This document shows positions 8,175-17,100 of a stretch of DNA of 20,465 bases, one piece after another. The notes under the pieces were generated by a model that was not told the origin of the DNA, made no database searches, and was given only the letters and a program-made list of their open reading frames with translations. Both the position numbers and the translations under genes were made by a program. Location: positions 1 to 20,465 of the IMG/VR virus record IMGVR_UViG_3300032182_000666; one strand, 5' to 3'. Position 1 is the first letter of the stretch, and every line of letters starts with the position of its first letter. Source of the DNA: a virus.

Positions 8175-11100
8175 ATGGCAAAAAGATTACTTTTTGATTA
8201 CGAATTTACACCCGCGTTAAATAAAATTGTAATCCCTGGTAATATTAACCAGAGAAGACTGCTGGTAATTACCAATACCACAGACAATATTATTATCTAC
8301 AACTTTGCTGATCCTAATCAGACAGCAACGTTCTCATTTGATTCTGAGGCAGAAGAGACAACTCTGATTCTTGCTCATGACTGTTCAGCAATGGACAGCA
8401 CAGACTCTCTGCAGATTTTTGAAGAATCAGAAGCAGTTCACTTTGAACCATCTGAAACTTATGTTGACCCTGTATCAAAGTTTAGAGTATCAAATCCAGA
8501 AAACCTGATTGATACTGACTTTGAATATGGTCCTCAGGCATCTAAGTGGGAAACACTTCAGCTTGTTAACAATATTCCTTCATCATATTCTAGTTCTTCT
8601 GACACCACGATTCCTAACATCGTTTCGGTTCAGGCAACTCAGAACTCTGATATCGTTACAGTAATCACTCTCTATGAGCATGATCTGATTGCTGGTACTC
8701 CTATTGACGTTAAAGGTCTTTCCAACCCTGGCGCTGAAGGTAACTATCTGATTCAGTCAGTTCCTACAGACACTACATTTACTTATCGTTGTAGAGAAGT
8801 TCAGAGCACTACAGAGAATCTTTCTGGTGCTTATACTTCTGTTATTCCAGGTCAGTTCTATTCCAACTCTCAGATTAACTTAGATTCTCAGAGTGGTCTT
8901 CTTTCTGATACGAGAACTTATGAAGTAAGCGTTCCATTCGGCACAGCTGGTGGTTATTATATTGATAATCAATCAAAACCAGACGTAACAACTAATAAGA
9001 ATGGAATTTATTACTTTGAAATGCCATCGGCATCTTATGCTGCTCACCCATTCCGTTTTTCCGATCATGGAAAATTTGGTTCTTTAGCATCCAACGAAGC
9101 ACCACAAGGACTGCTTAACGAAGATATTGTTGGTGTTGCATCAGATGGAACTAAAGTAGTTGCACTTACTTCATCTGGTGAAGTTTATGATAATGATGAT
9201 CTCATCATTCGTGAGATTGGTGCTACAGCAAACAACTGGGAACTGAGTGCCTTTAGCACATCATTAAAGATTAAATCAGTAGCTTATTCACCAGAATTAA
9301 AATTCTATATTGGTGTTGGTGATCAAGAAGGAATCGTCCTGTCCTATGATCTTAGATCATGGACTCCCATTGCTTTTGCAGCTCAAAATACTAGTAATGA
9401 TCTCAGATCTGTTACTTGGTCTCCTGAGAAATTCATCTTCATTGCTGTTGGTACAAACGGAAGAATTCTTACTTCTCCCGATGGAGTTGCTTGGACTGCA
9501 AGAAGTTCAGGAAGCACTACAGATGTCTTCCAGCATGTAATCTGGGCAAAAGAACAAGAACTCTTTGTCTTGGTTGGTAGCAATCAAGCAGGATCTTCTA
9601 GTGTTGTAAGAACTTCACCCGATGCATCTACCTGGACTAACAGAACTTCTCCCACTGCTGGACTTCTGAACTACGTTAAGTGGAGTCCTGAAGCTGGCAC
9701 TTATGTTGCTGTTGGTAATGGTGGAGCTATCCAAAGTTCTTCTGATGCTACTAACTGGACTTCCAGAACTTCTGGTACAGTAAATAACTTAAATGCTATT
9801 GCGTGTTCTTACTACTCAGGAACAACAACATTCCTTGCAATTGGCGATACTCAAACTGCCCTCACTTCTGGTGATGGATTGACATGGGCAACTAGAGTAA
9901 CTGGAACTACAGGAAATCTTACTGATGTCATCTGGGACGAAGATCGTCAAGTATTTAAGATCACAGATGCTAATGGTAAAGTTCTGACTACTGATTATCA
10001 AGCTCAAACTTATACTGATATCCAAGTAGCGGGACACAGACTTGATAGAATTGTATCCTCTGGATTTACTTATGTTGTATTCAGTGGAGATCCTGGTCTT
10101 TCTGGAACCCAAGCCTTCTTTGCTAAGAGACAAGAATTTGCATCATTGACTACAATTGCTGCTAGTGGTGGCGGTACAACTACATTCAATGATCTGATTC
10201 ACGGAAATGGTTTCTATGTTGCTGTTGGTTCAAATAGTCTTGGTGGAAATGGTGTTGTTATCACATCATCAAACGGAACTTCATGGAACGAACAGCAAAC
10301 AGCTGCAATTCCTGATGACTCATTCCTTACAGTAACGTATGATACTGGAACCAGTCTGTTCTATTTCTTAGGGACAAACGGATTATATTCTACAGCAGAT
10401 TTTGTTACATGGTCTGATGTAATTCTTAGAGAATCTGTCATTGATACTTTCACTGGTGGATCTTCTACAGATGCCACAAGAACAGAGGGAACTTACTATA
10501 GCGTTGCTGGCACAACAAATGGTGGCGGAAACGGAGCTCTGTTCACTATTGCAGTTGATCCACTTGGTGCAACTACTGTAACCATGACCAATCCTGGTAT
10601 TGGTTATGCTTTAAATGACACTATTGAAATTAGTAATGCTAATTTTGGTGGCACTGGCGGAGACATTACTCTCACGATTAATGCACTGACAAGCACTACA
10701 ACTGGATTTAAAGACTTCAATATTATTGTTGGGGCATATACAATTGCTGCTCAAGATGGTATTATTTGGTATTCTGCCGATGGTGCTGATTGGAGCGTTG
10801 GTAAGATTACCGAAGATACTACTGGAGCCACAACAGGTAATACTTATACTCTCACAGTAACGTTTGATCAGGCTGGTGATTATACAGTCAATGGTACAGA
10901 TGCTAGTGGTACTGTTACTGGATATGATCCTGGCGTAACGATTAGACTTGGTGATACAGTCACATTTGATGCTTCTGCAGTTTATACAAATCACCCACTG
11001 TATATCAGAGTTTCTGATGGTGGTGCAGATGCTCCAGGTTCATCAGGTGGTGGAGGAGGATCTGTCTCATTTACTCCTACATCAACTGGTACATTCTATT

Positions 11101-14100
11101 ATCAGTGCTCAATTCATGGCACGATGCTTGGAGTAATTACTGTTCTTCCTTCAGTTACTGGTGCTACAAGTGCAGGAACCGATTTCCCAACTTCTATTCA
11201 CTGGACATCCATTGCATATGATTCAACTCTCTATAACAGATATGTTGTTGTTGGTAACGGTGCAGTCTATCACTCCCAGAATGGTCATGAATGGTCGGTA
11301 GCAAATTATGTAGATGACCTCACTCAGGTTACACTGAAAGATGTTACACATGATGGCGTTAGATTCGTTGCTGTAGGAACAAAATCACTTCCTGGTGGAG
11401 CAACTAATCTTGAGAGAACTCCATTGCTTCTTGGTTCATATGATGGTAAGCATTGGACTGCTGAAGAGACTCCTCTGCCAGCTGAAAATAATACAGTAGT
11501 TGATGGATATCTGAAAGTCTTTGCTATTGATCTGGTAGGTGGCGGCGTTGGTGGTCCTCCAACAACATCAGTATATATTGGTTCTGAGTCTGGAAGACTT
11601 GATCTCATTGAAGATTCAATTGTTACTTATGCTGATAATGTTTATTATCATACTGCTGTTGGTGAAACAGAACATTATACTAGACTCTATGTAACTACAT
11701 CTACTCCAGATAACTTATTCTACTGGTGTGAAACTCATGGTCTCGGTATGGGTGGAAACTTGTATTTACAGCAAGTAAATACTTCCAACGTTTACATGAA
11801 GACTCTTGATGAGAATGGTTTCTCTCAGGGCACAGACTTCTATATTGTAAACACCATCTCACCAAAAGTTGTTGAAGTCTTTGATGGATCGGCAACAGCT
11901 CCTGACGGAAGACCATTTATTGATATTGAAGAGACACTCAATGTTGATTTCCAAGATAACCAAGAACTTACAGAAACAAGAGATTACGAACCCTCTTATG
12001 TTCTGAAGTTTGATGAGAGTCATATGACTGTTAGCAATAGCACTATTACATTTGATGAGGATCATAAACTCAAAAATGGTTACGCTCTCTTCTATTACAC
12101 TGCACCTGGAGATAAACCAATCGGTGGTCTTGCCTCTGGTCAGGTTTACTATGCTAACGTAACTGGCACAAGGTCTATTAAACTTACTCAGTGTGGTTTT
12201 ACAACTAACACCGAGAAAGATGATGGTGACTTCCCAGTAGAGATGCATAGATGGTCTCAGGTAAGACGTTTGGAAGCACAAACTACTGATGGTAACCAGA
12301 GTGGTCAAAGTGACTCAGCTTATTATGGTTGGAATGTTTGTATGAGTGGTGACGGTAACTACTGTGCTGTCGGTGCTATCTACGATGATTCCTATGGAAG
12401 TAATCGTGGTGCTGTTTACATTTACAAGAAAAACTCAGATCATTCATGGGGAATTGAGCAGAGAATCGGTGGTGGATCTGGTAACTCAAACAGTGACTAC
12501 TTCGGATGGTCCATTGATATGAACTATGACGGTACTGTCATGGTAGTTGGTATTCCTTATGACGATCCAGCTGGAACAGATTCTGGTAGAATCCACATCT
12601 GGGAAAGAAGTGGAACATCATGGTCACAACCCGCAACTGCAACTCCACCAGATAGCAATAGCTATCAGTATTTCGGTAAGTCTGTTTCTATCAACGGTGC
12701 TGGTAATATCATTTGCGTTGGCGCACAGGGAAGAGACCAGAATGGTGCTCAGTCTGGTGAAGTTTATATTTACACTTATGACATTGCTGGCAATTCACTT
12801 TCTCTGGAAGCACAAATTGCACCAACTGACGGATCAACCAGTTCTAACGACTACTTCGGTAAATCAGTAATGCTTGACAAAGCAGGTACTAAACTTATTG
12901 TCGGTGCTCCTTATGATGACCAAACAACCACCGATACTGGTTCGGTTTACTACTTCAGCAGATCTGCAGGATCTCCATTCACTTGGACTCAGCAACAGAG
13001 AATTAATTCTCCTGGACCATCTGCTTCTGATCACTTCGGTGACGCGGTTGCAATTTCTCCTGACGGTACTGTACTTGCAGTTGGTGCTCCTTATGATGAT
13101 GAATTTGGCAGTGATTGGGGTGCTGTATACATCTACGATTTCAACGCTGGTACTAATCAGTTTGACTATGATGAAGTTATTGGACCAGAACTTCCTGCAA
13201 CAAATCAAAATACAACTGGTAAGAGTTCTCTCCTGTTCTCCTACGCGGATGATCATGGTGGATCCATTGCATTCAGTAATGACGGTACATACTTAGTTGT
13301 TGGATGTCAAAGATATGACATTCACGGTCTTTCTAGAGAAGGAAGCTGGAGCAATGTTGGCGCAACTTATGTCTGGGATAGAAGTGGTGGTTCTTATGTT
13401 CTGGATGCAAGAATCTTAGGAACTCACTCCCGCAATAGTTCTTACTTCGGATGTTCAACTGACATCTCAGAAGATGGTAACTACATGATCTCTGGTGCAT
13501 ATAATGAATATAAGCATGGTCCTTCTTCTTATGGTGCTGCTTATGTATATGATGGTTCGGTTGCTGAGCATGGTGCTACATTTACTTACGGCAAGCACAA
13601 TTTGGGTCTTTGCTACAGAATCTCTTACGAGAATCACCAGTATAGAGGTGGTAACCACTACATGTATACAGCATACTGGGGTTACAGACAAGCTATTGGT
13701 GGTGGCGAAAACTCCTACATCTCTGGTTATGACCTCCAGGAGTATGGTTCAAACTCCTTCGGTTTGGCAGGATCTGGCGGTCCTTATGGAACAACTGATA
13801 ACGTTGATAACACATACTTCATCACTCCATTTAGAACGGGTCCTGGATATCCAAGAGATTATACTCACATCGGCGGTCAACACGCATTTGGTGAAGCATA
13901 CAGAGGACAGCAGAACTACGGTAGAACAGACTGGTGGGGATATGGAGACGTTCTTCCATTCAATAATCCAATCAGAAGAATTGGTATTATGGGAAGAAAT
14001 GACTTCATGACTGATGATAAGACCCAACAAGCAAGATATAATGCTCTTGGACCTTATGGAAGTAGTGATAATGATCTTGCTCCTCACTATGATAGAGTTT

Positions 14101-17100
14101 ATGGTAATAACAACAATCCATATGTTAGCTCCACAAATAATGATCGCATCAACTTTAATGCATCATACTCTTATGCATGGTGGTATTACTCAGGCGGTTA
14201 CTTCACAGGAAACAACAACTACTTCAGTGATTATGCCGATAACTGGTCTGGCAACTACTACCTGCTCCCACTGAGAAAATTAGTTGAGAAGAATTCATTC
14301 TACTCTGCTGATCACGGTCTCAATACCAATGATGTTGTTCAGTATGAAGTTGTTAGTGGCGAGTCAATTAGACATAAGGATACCACTGGTTACTCCAATA
14401 ACCAAACAACTCAATTGGCATCTCCAACTTCAGTATACGTTGAAAAGGTTGATGACAATAGATTCCGTATTAAGACTTCTCAGTCTGGTCAAGCATTGAG
14501 AATCATGGAAGCAAACGGTCAGTATAGATTTACTGGTACTGTCAATAACTTCAGAAAGAATTCTTTCTTTGTTGAAGATCATAACCTTTCAACAAATAAT
14601 GCTCTTCTCTATGGTAATGAAGGAACTTCACCAGTTGCTGGTCTGACTGATGGTGATCTTTATTATGCTAATGTTCTGAATGGAGATAGATTCCAGTTAA
14701 GAACTGCATCAGGTAAGAACTTCTCTGGTAATATTTCTGCCAATAGTAATGTAATTAGTGGCATGAGTATTAACCCACAGACTGAACTCACTACTGGTCA
14801 AATCGTTACTATTCTTACTGGTTCTGATACTTTATCACTGCCAACTGACACTACAATTCAATCTATTAATAATAGCAGTCAAATCACACTTACTAATCCA
14901 TTCAGTGGATCTGGATCCATTAATGGTGTTAACTTTAACTCAGGTCTTCCTGAAGTTGATGTTACTGGAACTGGTGGTGGTCTCCAGGCATTTGAAGATC
15001 AAACAACTGATTTCGGTGTATCTGACGGTGGATTCAAGAACACTTATATCGTTGATGAGAAAACTCTTGAAGTTAGAATCCCATTCAAGATTCGCCCATC
15101 TAGAAAACTGTTTGATGCACTATCTGATGTTGATGCTGGTGCTTCCTCAATCACTATCGCAAATCACTACTTCAAGACTGGTGCTAAAGTAATCTACAGT
15201 GCTTTTGGTAACTCAGCAATTGATGGATTCGTTGATAATAAGGATTACTATGTAATCGTTCTTGACGATGAAACAATTCAACTTGCAGAGTCTTATGATG
15301 ATGCAGTTGCTGGAACTCAAGTAACGATCAACGCTGGCGCTGGTTATTCCCAGGAGCACGGTCTGATTCACACTAACGTTGCTGGTGACATTGTTGGAAC
15401 TGGATCAGTAGCATTTGAAAGTGGTTCTAGAGTTGTTGTTGGTACTGATACAAACTTCAAGCGTTACTTCAAGGTTGGTGATTCGGTAACATTTATTAAT
15501 ACCACAACCTCTCCTGGTACGTTTATCACGAAGGAAATCACAGCTATCAAGGATGACTTTGAGATGCTGATGGATACCACCTTTGATTCAACTGATCCTA
15601 ATGGTAAGTATATGATCGGAACTCTGGTCTATACACGTCCTGATGGTTATTATCTGCATAGACCATTTGATGGTGGTATGGAAATTGGTACTTCTAAGTC
15701 TCCTGACGGTCTCATCTGTCGTCAGACTCGTAAGTACTTCCGTTATCAGTCAGGTAAAGGTATTCAGACTTCGTTCGCGATTAACTTCAACCCTCTGACT
15801 CCTGCCACTACAGCAGAATACTTCACTGCTACTAGCAGCGGAGATAGCACTAGTGGTCATTACATCAGAATCAGAACGAAGTATGCACATAACTTGAACA
15901 CTGATCTTCGTATCATCCTTGCTCAAGCAAATGAAAATGAGTTCAATGGAACTTATGATGTTACTGAAATTGTTAATGATTTTGAATTCGTCGTTGATGC
16001 TGTAAATGCCAAACTTGCTACTCAGGCAACTGGATTCTTCGGTTATCACATTGAACAGTGGGCAAACTCCAACGTTCGCGCTGGTATGTTTGACTTCCAG
16101 AATGGATTCTTCTTTGAGTACGATGGTTCTACACTCTATTGTGTAAGAAGATCTGCTACTCAGCAGATGACTGGTGAAGTCAATACAGTACATAATTCCA
16201 ACGCTATCACTGGTGTTGGAACTAAGTTCACAACTCAGTTAACATTCGGTGATAAGATTGTTGTTAGAGGACAGACCTACAAAGTTGTTAAAGTAACTTC
16301 AGACACTCTGATTAAAGTACAACCATCTTATAGAGGTTCTACTACAGATAACGTCATCATCACGAAGGTTGTTGATACTCGCGTTCCACAGTCTGAATGG
16401 AATGTTGATAAGTGTGATGGAACTGGTGCTACTGGTTTCGCACTGGATCTCACGAAGATTCAAATGTGCTATGCCGACTACTCCTGGTACGGTGCTGGTA
16501 AGATCCGCTTCGGATTCAAAGATCAGAACGGACATGTTAAGTACATCCATGAATTCAAGCACAACAACCGCTTGACTGAATCGTACTTCCGTTCAGGTAA
16601 CCTGCCTGCTCGTTACGAGATTGAGAACATTGGAACTCCAACGTTTATTCCTTCTCTGTTCCACTGGGGTACTTCGGTCATTATGGATGGTCTCTTCCAG
16701 GATGACGAATCATACGTCTTTACCGCTTCTGGCAACGTTCAGAAGTTCACGAACACAAGTTCTACTTCTGTTACGCAAAACGCTAACTCCAGTATTATTT
16801 GGGAATATGCTGGTTCGGGTAGATATAGACTCTTCATCAGAATTCCATTCCCATCAGCTGATGCTACCACTTTGACAACTGGTACTCTGATCTTTAACGA
16901 GACAACTACTGGATTCCTCCAAGATTACTTCAAGGATGGTAGACCAATTGACCGTAGATCGTTTATCTCTGGATCCACCTTCTACGCATACATTCAATAT
17001 GTTGACGAGACTGGCGCTGACTCTTATTCATTCAGACCATACTATAATAATCTGAACAACGATAAACCAGCATCCAGCACAGTTTACTACGCTGGTGCTC

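Larger units (their letters stand above)
9108..11528 (+). repeat. About 13 Asp-box / WD-like propeller repeats (residues 312-1118)
   Basis: Units of about 40-50 residues follow the pattern: hydrophobic strand with VxWSPE or similar, FxxVGxxGxI, SxDGxxWT, then TSGTT. Clear examples read VAVGNGGAI, then SSSDATNW, and IAVGTNGRIL, then SPDGVAW. SxDGxxW is the Asp-box turn of sialidase and BNR propellers. Ten fairly regular units cover residues 312-750. One more is at 846-878 and two at 1005-1118, split by the GIGY module and the complete cupredoxin domain. The number would suit two propellers or one large irregular one. Confidence 0.75.

Noticed and set aside
12864-13296. Open frames on both strands within the FG-GAP region
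   Set aside because: They overlap the well-supported propeller repeats and show only low-complexity Leu/Ser or Ile/Ser-rich translation, as expected for shadow frames.
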